Shown one piece after another: positions 1 through 10,250 of a stretch of 64,000 bases of DNA. Source of the stretch: Hordeum vulgare subsp. vulgare. Taxonomy: Eukaryota > Streptophyta > Magnoliopsida > Poales > Poaceae. A program made the position numbers and the translations under genes. A model generated the notes under the pieces. It did not search any database and was not told where the DNA came from. It saw only the letters and a list, made by a program, of their open reading frames with translations. Each line of letters begins with the position of its first letter. Position 1 is the stretch's first letter. The DNA is taken from assembly GCF_904849725.1 (NCBI RefSeq), contig NC_058518.1, positions 411,253,081 through 411,317,080 of the forward strand. The letters are read 5' to 3'.

Positions 1-1831
1 GTTTTCATGCTGCTTAGGCTGTTGCGGAGATGAAATATTGACAGTTGCATTGGCAGTTCCTGTAGTACAATCAAGTTGCTTCTACTGTTGCGGAGACGAG
101 TCACTAGCAGTTGCATTGCACATGCCACGAGCAGGAGCTGCTGGTACATCAAAAGTGACATCTAGGCATTCATGTTTTGCTTCGTCACTCCTAAATCCAG
201 CTTTCGATGCCTCAGACAACATCAGTCCCATTCGTTTGCGGTAGATGCCCTCCAACAAACTCCCAAATGAGCTCAATGCACCTTTAAGTTCTACAGCATG
301 GATATCTTTGTGCTTGTTGAATATAGCACGCATGTGTGGGGGCAGCTGGAATGCATAAAAACCAAAAAACATTAGCTACAAAAGTTTTCATATTTTCCAT
401 CAAGCAAAAAAGAAAAAAGAATGCAAGAAAAGCAGAGAGTTGCAAAAAGAAGAAAATGCAATATGGCTCACCTCTGAATCCTCAAATGTGGGTAGAGGGT
501 GCAGCCAGTCCTCCAAAGAGCCGCAAACATCATCACCACCCTTCGTGTTTTTTGGAGGTGGCTCATGCACATTCCGCGCTCTGCCATCAGCTTCGTTTGT
601 ACCACCTTCTGTTGGTTGTTGAGCACCATCAGCATCTCTATTAACGGGAATCTCTGTTGCGGACACACTATCTATGTTGGGTAACTCGGCAAGCTTCTCT
701 ATGTATGACAGAAACTTGGTTGTTGCGTACGGTGTAGTGGAGCTGAACTGCATTCCAGAAAAGTAAACATATTGAAAAACACTTGGAAAATGTGATAAAA
801 AAGAATACAAAGTTGCAATTGCAAAAAAATAAAGATGAAGGTATTGTTTCAACAGTTTAAAAAAACAATACTTACAGGGCGCTTCCCGAAACCATCTTCC
901 ATGGTATCAACTGCAATGACAGCGGTGAAATCGAACTCCTTCACAAAACAAGCCTGTGGTAGAGAATAGTCGATGTTATGATCAACTATGCATCCTCTTG
1001 GGATGTCAATGTGGTCCATGTAAATTATCTACAAAAAAAGAAGAGACGCAGAAGCAACTGTAAAAACCAATATGCTCCGGAAAACATAAAAGGGGTAAGT
1101 TGCGGGAATGAAGGGAAGTACCGGAAGCATTGGTAGACAACCACCAATATGGAATTTTAGTTTGCCTTCATTCCTCTTATCCTGGTATTTCTTAATTTCC
1201 CTCATCGCATCTAACAAAATATTCTCATCCCACTCAAACTCGTGGACAACACTCATGTCTTGCAAACTGTGCAGATATTCCAGAGGCACCATGTTTCCTG
1301 TACCAGGAGCTAGGACCAACGAAAGGCAAAGTAGAATCCATGTCCTATCAATGGTATCCTCATCGTCATCATCAGCATTTGATAAGACAGAAACTGTGGT
1401 TGGTATTGGAGCCCTTTCGCCTTCCAAGTAAATTTCACGAAAATCTACTTTCCCCCTTTTCCCGAATTCAAGTGGCTTGCTTCCACATGGTACATTAAAG
1501 ATCTTCTTAACCAAATCCCTAGTGAGAGGGATTTTCTTGCGGTCAGTTAACCTATGAGACATAAGAAAATCAGCACTTGTTTCAGAAAATAAAATCAGAA
1601 AAAATGAAAAGAAGCAAAAAAACAGCAAACACATACTTGAGCAGCCGCTTCTTGGTATCAATCCTCAGGACTATGAAATCAACAAGCGCCTCTGGAGGAG
1701 GAGGCAAAGGAGAGATATGAAGCAAATCCCCGAAAGAGGGCTTGCTTATGACATCCCTCTTTTTCCCTTTGACGGTGTTGGCTATCTTGCGTAGCCGCTT
1801 TGCTGACCATCGGGTTATATAGATACCCATG
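1..1831 (-). CDS. Partial multi-exon gene, Ulp1-protease/plant-mobile-domain type transposon-associated protein
   Basis: Five exons can be joined in phase on the minus strand: 1831-1637, 1551-1122, 1028-876, 747-472 and 345 to the window edge. Each junction has GT donors (GTATGT, GTACTT, GTAAGT, GTGAGC) and AG acceptors preceded by T-rich tracts. The first listed exon also starts after a TTTTTGCAG acceptor, so a further 5' exon is missing. The joined product has a conserved-looking block with the segments ALVDFIVLRID, LTRDLVKKIFNVPCG and RTWILLCLSLVLAPGTGN. These resemble the N-terminal domain found in grass proteins annotated as Ulp1 protease family or aminotransferase-like plant mobile domain (family assignment is from memory). 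The second half is acidic and low in complexity. An in-frame TAG lies at 82-84, yet the frame stays open from there to the edge, so this may be a pseudogene or an exon end I cannot place. Such genes often ride in Mutator-like elements, which fits the terminus seen near 4,736. Confidence 0.6.
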
Positions 1832-3127
1832 CTGCAAAAACAAAAACAAAATGGGAAAACATGAGCTACATAGAGCACGCATAACTGAATTTTCAGAAAA
1901 AACACTGCCTAATTACCATGTCCTCATAAGCTTAAGGAAAAATACAATAAAAAAAATTCAGAAAACATGCAACAAGGTCAATCAAAAAATTCAGAAAACA
2001 AGCAACAAGGTAAATTCAGAAGCATGAGATTACATAAGTTACAAATGGATGATAGATTTCAGTAGCATAAACTGAAATTGAGTAGCATTAATAAAATTCA
2101 GCAGCATTCATACAAAAATCAGTAGCATACACTTGAGGTATTGTAGAAACTACAAAAAAGCTATCATCTACAAAAAGTTATTAGGTACAGAAACTATGAG
2201 CTACGGAAATTCAGAAGTTTTCTGACAGGATGCTGCACCACATAAACATTCAGATTATAAGCTGCTACGCGTCAGCCGGCGGATTTTTTGAAAAATATCT
2301 GCCACTTCCTAAGTAGTTGGTTCTCATGAATCGAGTGGCCAAGAATCATCATGTACTACTGCAAACATAGGTTGTGTTGCGGAAACACGGGTCATGTTGC
2401 AACATAGATTAAGTTGTAGATTTTTTTTATTGCAACAAATGTCTTGCTGCAATTTATTCTTGCAACAACAAATCTTGTCAAAATGAAATTTCTGTAAACA
2501 ACTACTGCCTCTAATAGGTTTTACACACCGCACCAAAAATCTCCAGTTCTCCAATACCATGGCGGGCAGTGGCACGAAATTGAAAAAGAGCACTACTAAA
2601 ACAAATGAACACCACTAGAGAGAAACTGAAACTGAGTTTACATCTGAAGATATCGACACTTTCGTCAGTTAACTGAAATAGGCATGTGCAACAGCAACAA
2701 TTTAGACAAAAGCACACAGAAGATCTGCACGTAGAATTTCCTGAAACTGGTTTTACACACCACACCCAAATGTGCAGTTCTCTAATCTGCATGTGCAACA
2801 ACAATGATTTAGACAAGCACATAATGGTTTCCTGAAACTGAGTTTACGTCTTATGATATGTCGACACTTTCGTCAGTTAACTAAACTCAGCTAACAGAAC
2901 AAGATTTTGATGATAAACTTGTCCATTCATTCAAGACTCTGATAAAATTCTGGGTGAAGGCTACAGCAATCAGTAGCCTCCTTACACAAAGACAGTAACC
3001 AAAATCACCACACATGCTTGCTTTTTATTAAGCGCCCCCGAGGTCACACACACTGACACAAGAACTAAAACTCAACTCATCCCTAATAATAAAAGTGCAG
3101 CTAAGCTCCCCTAAGATTCAACTCCGA
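1832..3127. other. AT-rich stretch upstream of the left gene, no gene seen
   Basis: No convincing coding frame is seen. A short A-rich tandem repeat (motif AATTCAGAAAACA followed by a GCAACAAGGT-like segment) lies at about 1955-2020. A series of AGTAGCAT-type motifs follows at 2060-2130. Segments at 2330-2480 are rich in GTTGCAAC-like words. This could be promoter, intron or element-internal DNA of the gene to the left. The part from about 3127 down to 2890 could be the 3' UTR of the gene fragment described next, because its minus strand carries an AATAAAA signal near 3,030. Confidence 0.4.
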
Positions 3128-3264
3128 CGACGCGACACCAGGCCTCTCTAGTTGTTGCCCTTGCTGATGAGCTCACCAGGCCTCTCTAGTTGCTGCCCTT
3201 GCTGATGAGCTCCAGGACGGTGGCGGTGGTGGGCAGCGCCCGGATGGCTCCCTTCTTGGTGGTT
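3128..3264 (-). pseudogene. Captured 3'-terminal exon fragment of an unrecognised gene
   Basis: On the minus strand a GC-rich frame reads KKGAIRALPTTATVLELI followed by SKGSN and a TAG stop. Codon third positions are mostly G or C. It is followed by a plausible 3' UTR and an AATAAAA signal on the minus strand about 150 bp downstream. A tract resembling a splice acceptor (ATCTCAG) precedes it. I do not recognise the protein. The last part of the exon, stop included, is duplicated in tandem: two 38-bp units at 3136-3173 and 3174-3211. A host-like exon end with no matching upstream exons, next to a transposon-type gene, suggests gene capture by a Pack-MULE-like element; this is inference. Confidence 0.4.
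3136..3211. repeat. 38-bp tandem duplication over an exon end
   Basis: Two copies of a 38-bp unit beginning CACCAGGCCTCTCTAGTT follow each other directly and differ at one position. The copy break lies inside the captured exon described at 3128-3264, so the minus strand carries the C-terminal codons and the stop twice. Confidence 0.85.
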
Positions 3265-3360
3265 AGTTAACTGAGATAGGCTTGCAATGTCATTTCCAAA
3301 ATCACATCTTCCCAGTTCAGATTTCAGACATTCCCGCCGGAGACTACGGCGGATAGGCCA

Positions 3361-4186
3361 TTCCTCGGCGGAGCACCGGGAAACTGGTCCTGCCGGCTAG
3401 CTGCGGTCGGGTTTGCTTCCGCTACGCTCAAACAGAAGGAAGAAATGTTCAGTGGCGTTTCTTCAAAGAAACGACTGGTCCTTACGTTTAAAGCAAACAA
3501 TTCCGTGGATGTAAACCCATGCCTGAGCTACGGAAAGCGAGGTCGCATGTTTGTTGCTCCCAGAATACCAACAGCAGTGACAACGATCCCGTCAGAATCA
3601 GCAAGGGCTCTTAGGTCGAGGCACCTAGAATTGCTAGAATTGCATGAATTTCATCAACATCGCCCTAACGGTCGAGGCACAAAACAACAATAAAGATAGT
3701 ACTTCTGAAAACCAACGACGCCGACAAGGTACTATATACACTTGTCTATACCAATATTCTCCCTGATCAAGACCCTAGTTACTTTAGTCTAGTACTAGTA
3801 ATATGATCTACCATGGCTTCAAGCTTTATTATTAGTGAAGAAAAGAAGCAGTCATCACCATGGAAATGACAGAAAGGCGTCAGGCTTCCTTTTCCTATAT
3901 GCAAAACATGCCTGTGAACGAGCTCCAGGGCATCATCAACAGAGTAAAATTGCTGATTTCTGCAACAAGATGCAGCATACAACAGGTTCGCTAAAGAAAT
4001 CTGTATTGACATTACGCACCGACACCGACAAGTGTTGATTTCTGCAACAAGATGCAGCATACAAAAGGTTAGCTAAGAAATCTGTATTGACATTACGCAC
4101 CGACACCGAGCTTCCTTTTCCTCGGCGGAGCACCGGGAAACTGGTCCTGCCGGCTAGCTGCGGTCGGGTTTGCTTCGGCTACGCTG
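3361..4186. repeat. Duplicated block at 3361-3428 and 4116-4186
   Basis: A segment of about 65 bp beginning CCTCGGCGGAGCACCGGGAA occurs at 3363 and again at 4119 in the same orientation and is nearly identical. The DNA between the copies carries a second tandem duplication (3954-4110). I see no gene between them; the reading frames there lack coding character. Confidence 0.8.
3954..4110. repeat. Tandem duplication, 82-bp period
   Basis: Two units starting TGATTTCTGCAACAAGATG begin at 3954 and 4036. The unit ends in the motif ATTACGCACCGACACCGA. Differences are a few substitutions and a one-base indel. Confidence 0.85.
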
Positions 4187-4230
4187 ACGGTAGGCAGATG
4201 GCGGTGTTGTGCTTGCGCAGGGAGGGGCGG

Positions 4231-4375
4231 CGGGTGGCGCTGCGGGATCCAGAGGAGAACCGCACGCTGCCGGCAGGCGGGTGGCGCTGCGGTGCTTGCG
4301 GTGCGTGAGCGACGGGTGGCGCTGCGGGATCCAGAGGAGAACCGCACGCTGCCGGCAGGCGGGTGGCGCTGCGGT
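4231..4375. repeat. GC-rich tandem repeat, 82-bp spacing
   Basis: A 63-bp unit starting CGGGTGGCGCTGCGGGATCC is present at 4231-4293 and 4313-4375. A decayed third version with GGATCCAG follows near 4410. The start-to-start spacing is 82 bp, the same as in the unrelated repeat at 3954-4110. Long open frames on both strands here come from high GC content and are not supported as genes. Confidence 0.8.
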
Positions 4376-4552
4376 CCTAACGGAGCGTGGGGCGGAGGCT
4401 GGCACTGCAGGATCCAGGCGAGAGCCGTACCTGCTTGGGTCGTCGACGACCGCCGCCACTCTTGAAGAAGTCGTCGTCGTCGGCCTGGGTTCGCGCCGCC
4501 GTCCTCCCAGATCCAGTCGCCGTCGACTCCCAATCCCTCCAGCTGCGGTCAA

Positions 4553-4736
4553 CTGCTTCAGCTGCAGGAACAAACAGACTGAAACAAATGGGAAGTTTCA
4601 GGAAAACGGTCACCACTCGGTCACGGACCCGCCGGCCGCGGGAATAATTTTAGCCCGTTAGATCAGAAAAGGATCTACGGACCAAGAGGCGGCGGACGAG
4701 AAACGCTGATCCGTCGGTGGGACGACAGAGTTTCCC
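4553..4736. mobile_element. Possible right terminus of a Mutator-like element
   Basis: Read on the minus strand, the segment starts GGGAAACTCTGTCGTCCCAC, a GGGAAA-type start seen in grass Mutator-like terminal inverted repeats, followed by a CG-rich subterminal region. It sits where transposon-type and captured-gene sequence on the left changes to plain AT-rich DNA on the right. The 9 bp after it, TTATTATTA (4737-4745), would be the target duplication. The partner terminus lies outside the window, so the assignment is weak. Confidence 0.35.
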
Positions 4737-4830
4737 TTATTATTAACCATGAAAAATAGTACAGTCCGTTGCAACTAGGCTTTTTTCCTGTAATAGCGAT
4801 AACACTGGTCGTTGGGAGATGAATAAGATG

Positions 4831-4890
4831 TACTCTTTTCGTAAAAAAATATAAAAGCGTTTAAATCGGTACTTGCAGAGGGAGTAATAG
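4831..4890. mobile_element. Stowaway-type MITE remnant
   Basis: The words TTCGTAAAAAAATATAAAAG, CGTTTAAATC and AGAGGGAGTA occur in the order found in Triticeae Stowaway miniature elements of the Thalos kind, whose consensus ends in a GGAGGGAGTA terminus. Only one side is visible and it is diverged. Confidence 0.45.
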
Positions 4891-5592
4891 ATCCTGGTAT
4901 GCCGAATGTCTTGTTCTAATCCTGAGCTCACGTGAGCTCGATGGACAACAAAAAATGATTTTTTATAGATTTCTGTTTTTTTTTTGTGTGAAACATTGAT
5001 ACAATATTTGATAGCTTCCTCATGACCACATGACATTCGTAGAAATTGTGTCCAAAAAGAAAATCAATGCTCCAAGATGTAACACAAAAATAACTTCAAG
5101 CTTTTTTATGCATTAGATTCTTCATCTTTGCGTGCAGCTTGTATGAAGCTTGCTAGCTGTTTGCATATCATTGTCCATCTTTTAGCTGTTTCGTTTTTTC
5201 GTTCTTGTAAGCTTGATGGATGTTGTAATCCTGATTGGTCCATAGCTTTGTTAATTCAAAGCACGTTCTAAAAAATATTGGCTCTCTAATCCGTTCAACA
5301 TTGTGTTCTCTGTTGTTAGGTCATCTTGTTGTTGATCTAGGTTGCTTTTCAAGATGGGAGTTTAGCTGTATTTTCTCCTTTTCTTTTCTTTGTTTGAATT
5401 GAGCATTGTATGTGTATTTGCTCTGGACATCATGTTCACACCTGTTCCGTCTGTATCATGTGTTGTGTTATATCATGTACCCAAGCTTTGTGTATTCGCG
5501 AAAAAAATCATTTAACACCATGAAGGCCTTCGGGCATACGACTAATTTTATTTTCTTCATGTGCCTAGCTCCGGTGAGGGAGGGGTGAGGGA
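4891..5592. other. AT-rich intergenic stretch, nothing recognised
   Basis: No coding frame longer than about 60 codons and no element ends are seen. A short direct repeat GTGAGGGAGGG occurs twice at about 5573-5595, just before the larger tandem duplication begins. Confidence 0.4.
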
Positions 5593-6197
5593 GGGGCGAT
5601 GATGACAACACACATTCGGCTCACTTACAGTGCTTGTAGTTATGGTTAGGTGGTCTATAAATCTGAATGTATCTTTTTTGTGTGTGTTCGATGTACTGAC
5701 ATGATTGAAGATAAATAGATTAAAAAATTATTAAAGAAACATGCTTGCAAGATCCAGAAGATTAAAAAATATGCATGCTTTATTTTGGTATTAAGAAGCT
5801 CATAACTTGGCTGAACAATAATTGTGCTCTCAAATTTTTGAAAAATCAAAGGTTAAAAGAACACTACAAAAATATGAGCCAAACCAAAAAAAAAAAAATC
5901 AGCCAAACCAATGGAAGGGGCGACGACGGCGGCACATATTCAGCTCACTTCAGTGCTTATAGTCACTAGGTGGTCTATGAATCTGAATGCAAATTTTTTT
6001 TTGGTGTTTGATGTATTTTTTTACGAAAACTAAAAAAATTGCGAGAAGTGTTTGATGTACTGACATGATTGAAGATGAATAGATTAAATTTATAAAAAAA
6101 CATGCTTGCAAGATCCAAAAGATATAAAAAATATGCATGCTTTAATTTGGTTCTATAGGAGCTCATAACTTGGCTGGACAATAATTGTGCTCTCAAA
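5593..6197. repeat. 325-bp tandem duplication related to the PPR gene 5' flank
   Basis: Two diverged units begin at about 5593 and 5918. Each runs through the words TCAGTGCTT-like, GGTGGTCTAT, ATGTACTGACATGATTGAAG, CATGCTTGCAAGATCCA and AATAATTGTGCTCTCAAA. The second is cut off at 6197, where a terminal-inverted-repeat element starts. The tail of the first unit (5820-5893) is also found in direct orientation at 36,317-36,392, immediately upstream of the PPR gene, including the words TTGTGCTCTCAAA and AGGTTAAAAG. Confidence 0.75.
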
Positions 6198-6370
6198 AAG
6201 AGTAAAATGCATCATTACCTCCCGAACTCGCTGGCTAGGACCAAAACGGTCCTCGAACTCACGAAGTGTACCAATGTTATCCCAATACTTGTTAATATGG
6301 TCTCTATACGGCCCTCAAACTTGTTGCATTGGTTCTAGCATATGGTCACGCATACATCAGCGTATCGGGC

Positions 6371-7147
6371 GTGCCGCATCAGCACATAGCCCACTTGTCA
6401 CCACGTGGAAAGAAATAAGTAAAAATAGAATTGAGTTATTTAGGGTCTGAAACAAGGATCCCCGGTTGGTTCTAACGTATCCGCCCGCGCGTGCTAATTA
6501 ACCATCAGAGCCGATGCACGTCCATGCAGAATTAGAGGCCAACATTTATATAACCTTTCTCAATGCAGGTTCGTGTGGAATTACAGGACGACATCCACAT
6601 GTATAAAGATAGGGTTACTTATCTTTTTGCCCTCAGTGGTGTCTATATATTCAGTTTTGCCCTCAATTACGAATCATCCTCAGTTTTGCCCCTAGTCTGT
6701 ATGCAACTACTCGTTCCGTGACTATTGTCGTCTCCATCAGGTCAATGTGTTTGACTAGACCCTTACAGATGGGACCAGACGGTAGGCGAAGACACGCTAC
6801 ATGATCGGATCGTTGCTCTCGTGGCTTGTGGGCCCAGCAGAGAGTCGTTGCTCTCGTGGCTTATGGGACCCATCGGAGAGCCGTTGCTAGCCGTGGGTGT
6901 GCGATAAAAGCGGCGGCACGCGCCACCAGCGCTCACAACGGTGAGCAATGAATCAGCCGATCCGGGGACAGGGTTGGAGGCGAACACACGCAGAGGTGGG
7001 CAGCAACCACAGTTGGTAGCTAGGAACCGGGCGTGGGCGACCGAGAGGGCGGCGTCGAGATCCCCTTCATCTCCGGGCGGTGTAGGGCGCGACGACGGTG
7101 GCTTGGAGGGCGTGGAGGCATTGAGATTCCCTTCGGCTCCGAGCTCA
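6371..7147 (+). promoter_or_regulatory. Subterminal region and putative 5' region of the GRF zinc-finger gene
   Basis: No independent gene is seen. The stretch holds repeated pyrimidine-rich words of the type TTTTGCCC(C)TCA at about 6635-6700. The frame of the downstream gene stays open upstream to about 6941, but without an ATG, so this part may be 5' UTR or an upstream coding segment with a lost start. A duplicated word TCGTTGCTCTCGTGGCTT lies at about 6807 and 6847. Confidence 0.35.
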
Positions 7148-7643
7148 ATGTCTTCTTCTAGCTCCCGCGCCACCTCGTGGATCCAGAGGCCGGAGCGCGT
7201 GGAGATGCTGATATTCCTTTGTCCGCGGTGCCAGGCGGAGGTTGATCGGAGGGTTTCACGCACACCGAAGAACCATAATCGTCTGTTCCGCATATGCAGT
7301 GAGAATGGGGTAAGAATCGGGGAAATTGCATAACTTTCATGGTCGGGATCCTTGAGCAATACGGTTGATCTGTTTGGCATTCAGGCAGGTGAAATGTTTC
7401 TTCATTTTGGTCGATGCTCTGGCCAAGACTCTGATGAATGAACTGCTAGAAGAGCACGAAGAATGGTTGCCCATCCTTCCAAGAACGGCAGCAGCCGCAA
7501 CACGAGCTCTAGAAGAAGAGACGGAGGGCGGAGCACGCAATGACAGAGAGGTAGATGTTGAGCTTAGGAGGTTGAACCAGAAGATTAGGGAGCTCGAAGA
7601 TCAAGCACAAATACCCATTTACAATTACATTTGTCATTTGTAG
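7148..7643 (+). CDS. GRF-type zinc-finger protein, two exons
   Basis: Exon 1 (7148-7309) and exon 2 (7389-7643) join in phase across a 79-bp intron with a GTAAGA donor and a TCAGGCAG acceptor. The product is 138 residues. Residues 25-60 form a GRF-type zinc finger: CPRC at 25-28, then RRVSRTPKNHNRLFRIC ending at Cys50, and VKCFF with Cys57. The intron splits the finger just before the fourth cysteine. The usual GRxF signature is NRLF here, and the tryptophan expected after the last cysteine is absent. The C-terminal half is acidic and probably a coiled coil (EVDVELRRLNQKIRELEDQ). GRF fingers bind nucleic acid in topoisomerases and nucleases; small plant GRF proteins of this shape are largely uncharacterised and many accompany Mutator-like elements. 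The start is the first in-frame ATG; its context is poor. Expression is unknown. Confidence 0.6.
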
Positions 7644-7747
7644 GTATGATAATTGCACTGGGCGTAATGTTGAAATTGTATGGAAAGGCATAAATTTGGG
7701 AGGAATTTGTAAGCTTTAAATTGTATGAAAAAATGTTGAAAAAAGTG
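7644..7747 (+). other. 3' flank of the GRF gene, cut by a solo LTR
   Basis: The sequence after the stop is AT-rich UTR-like DNA. At 7743-7747 it ends in AAGTG, the target duplication of the solo LTR that follows; the second AAGTG copy is at 10636-10640. Confidence 0.5.
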
Positions 7748-8082
7748 TGTTAGGGCATGTTTTGTTCTAAGTAGTTTTGGTGATTGATGACAACACCTCT
7801 GCGGACTAACCGTGAGCGTTGAGCATTTTGCATTGAGCATTTCAGATAATACATCACATGGCACAAGATGATTCGTCGCCCCTCGGTGTTTTGAAGCACG
7901 GTGTTTTCTACAGTTCTCTTTGGTGGTTTTGAGTCATAGCAAAGTCGTACTATTAAGAGGGGGTCCGCGTCGAAAAGGTTTGGGTGGAATCAACTCACAC
8001 ACGCACACATTTTCTTTCCACCACCTTCTCTTTGCGGCAATGGAGCACCCGCTTCTTTTATCCTTGCATTTGCAAAGGGTCC

Positions 8083-8361
8083 AGCGGTAGTACCGCTCCA
8101 GGTGAGCGGTAGTACCGCTAGCTGAGCGGTAGTACCGCTCTAGTTGAGCGGTAGTACCGCTTAGGGACGGTAGTACCTCCCTCTCTGAGCGGTTGTACTT
8201 CGTCGGACTTTTTGCGAATAATTTTCCAGTGGTGGTAGGCTCGGTAGTAGTTTTTATACTATCGTGGCTTTGAGTCTACCAAACGGTAATACCGCCCAGG
8301 TCTTGCGGTGGTACCACTGGGGCTTGCGGTAGTACCACTTCCTCGAAGCGGTAGTACCGCG
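8083..8361. repeat. Array of a 15-bp palindromic motif inside the solo LTR
   Basis: The motif AGCGGTAGTACCGCT, two perfectly complementary 7-mers around one central G, occurs exactly at 8083, 8105, 8125 and 8147. Imperfect versions continue to about 8361. Each unit can form a small hairpin. Spacing is about 20 bp, without distinct spacers of equal length. Confidence 0.85.
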
Positions 8362-8578
8362 CTGAGTGTGCTGTTAGTGGGGATAACGGTTGGACTTGTT
8401 CCCCCACTATATAAAGGGTTCACCTACCTGAAGAACCCCACCTTTGACCCGCCAAGACTCCATTGTTCCTCCCTAAGCTCATATGTGCTCGATCTCTTTC
8501 CCTAGCCAATCAAACTTGTTGATTTCCTAGGGATTGGTTGAGAAGGCCAAGATCTACACTTCCACCAAGAGAAAATTG

Positions 8579-10250
8579 TGATGGGGAACGTTGCATGGGA
8601 AACAAAAAAAATTCCTACACACACGAAGACCTATCATGGTGATACGTCTCAAACGTATCTATAATTTTTTATGGTTTCACGCTGTTATCTTATCTTCTTT
8701 GGTTGTTTTATGTACCTTTTATATATTTTTGGGACTAACTTATTAATTCAGTGCCAAGTGCCAGTTCCTGTTTTTTCCGTTTTTTTGACTCTTTTCAGAT
8801 CTGATTTTGGAACGGAGTCCAAACGGAAGAAAAACCCCGAAATGATTTTTTCCCGAACGGAAGAAGACCAGGGGGCTTTTGGGCCAAGCCAGGTGGGCTC
8901 CAGGGAGCCCACAAGCCCCCACTCCGCCACCAGGGGGAGGCGGCGGTGGGCAGGCTTGTGTCCTCCCTGGCCTCCCCCTGACCTAGGTCTTTGGCCTATA
9001 AATTCCCAAATATTCCGCAAAAAATCAGGGGAGCCTCGAAAATACTTTTCCGCCGCCGCAAGCTTCCGTTTCCGGGAGATCTCATTTGGAGACCCTTCCC
9101 GGCACCCTGCCGGAGGGGACTTTGGAGTTGGAGGGCTTCTTCATCATCATCATCGCCCCTCCAATGACTCGTGAGTAGTTCACTTCAGACCTACGCGTCC
9201 GTAGTTAGTAGCTAGATGGCTTCTTCTCTCTCTTGGATCTTCAATACAAAGTTCTCCATGATCTTCATGGAGATCTATCCGATGTAATCTTCTTTGGCGG
9301 TGTGTTTGTCGAGATCCGATGAATTGCGGATTTGTGATCAGATTATCTATGATATATATTTGAGTCTTTGCTGATTTCTTATATGCATGATTTGATATCC
9401 TTGTAAGTCTCTCCGAGTCTTGGGTTTTTATCATTGGTTTGAGATTATCCCTCTACATCATGTCATCTTGCTTAAGGCGTTACTCTGTTCTTATGGACTT
9501 AATACACTAGATGCATGCTGGATAGCGGTCGACGTGTGGAGTCATAGTAGTAGATGCAGAAAGTATCGGTCTACTTGTTTCAGACGTGATGCCTATAGAA
9601 ACAATCATTGCATAGATATCGTCACGACTTTGCGCGGTTCTATCAATTGCTCGACAATAATTTGTTCACCCACCGTCTACTTGCTTTCATGAGAGAAGCC
9701 ACTAGTAAACACTACGGCCCCCGGGTCTATTCACATCCATCGTTTACACCTTCGCTTTTACTTTGCTTTGTTACTTTGTTGCTTTCAGTTCTCACTTTGC
9801 AAACAATCTATAAGGGATTGACAACCCCTTCATAGCGTTGGGAGCAAGTTTTTGTGTTTGTGCAGGATCTTGAGATACTCCTCCACTGGATTGATACCTT
9901 GGTTCTCAAACTGAGGGAAGTACTTACCACCGCTACGCTACATCACCCTTTCCGCTTCGAGGGAACACCAACGCAAGGCTCCAAGGCCACGAGGGAAATC
10001 CTTTGCATACTTGCCTAGGAAGTCCCTTCAGGCGTAGCCGCAGCTGAAGGATTCCTGGTGACGTTGCTGAGGAGTATCAAGCAACACTCCTATTTCTGGC
10101 GTCGTTGGAAGGTCTTTTGTTGCAGTAGCACATGGTGATGTATCTATGTTTTCATTCAATACAATTATAGCATGGATAATAAACGATTATCTTGTAAGAG
10201 GAAATATAATAATAACTATTTATCATTTCCTTTAGGGCATATTTCCAACA
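8579..10250 (-). mobile_element. Miniature BARE/Angela-like LTR (level 2), interrupted
   Basis: The ends TGATGGGGAACGTTGCATGG and GGGCATATTTCCAACA match the inverted Angela-like LTRs at 41.6, 47.5 and 54.3 kb, and a perfect 5-bp duplication AATTG flanks it (8574-8578, 10251-10255). Without the level-3 insertion only about 176 bp remain, against 1.77-1.85 kb for the full LTRs in this window. About 1.6 kb of the middle is missing. Confidence 0.75.
8640..10130 (+). mobile_element. Gypsy solo LTR (level 3), same family as element O
   Basis: It starts TGATACGTCTCAAACGTATC and ends TTGTTGCAGTAGCA, flanked by CATGG on both sides (8635-8639, 10131-10135). Length is 1,491 bp. It aligns along its whole length with the LTRs of element O (34276-35802, inverted). 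A TATA-like TATAAAT sits at about 8997. No internal sequence is left, so it is a solo LTR. This family resembles the Sabrina-type Gypsy group; that name is from memory. Confidence 0.8.

Noticed and set aside
4093..4661. Several overlapping open frames of 80-150 codons on both strands
   Set aside because: They arise from GC-rich tandem repeats, occur in all frames, and show no motif or consistent codon usage.
6763..7380. A 205-codon minus-strand frame opposite the GRF gene
   Set aside because: It is the antisense shadow of a real exon; the plus-strand frame has the zinc-finger cysteines and correct splice sites.
8083..8361. CRISPR-like array
   Set aside because: Repeats are 15-bp palindromes with spacers of about 5-7 bp in a plant LTR; there is no spacer diversity of uniform length and no cas genes.
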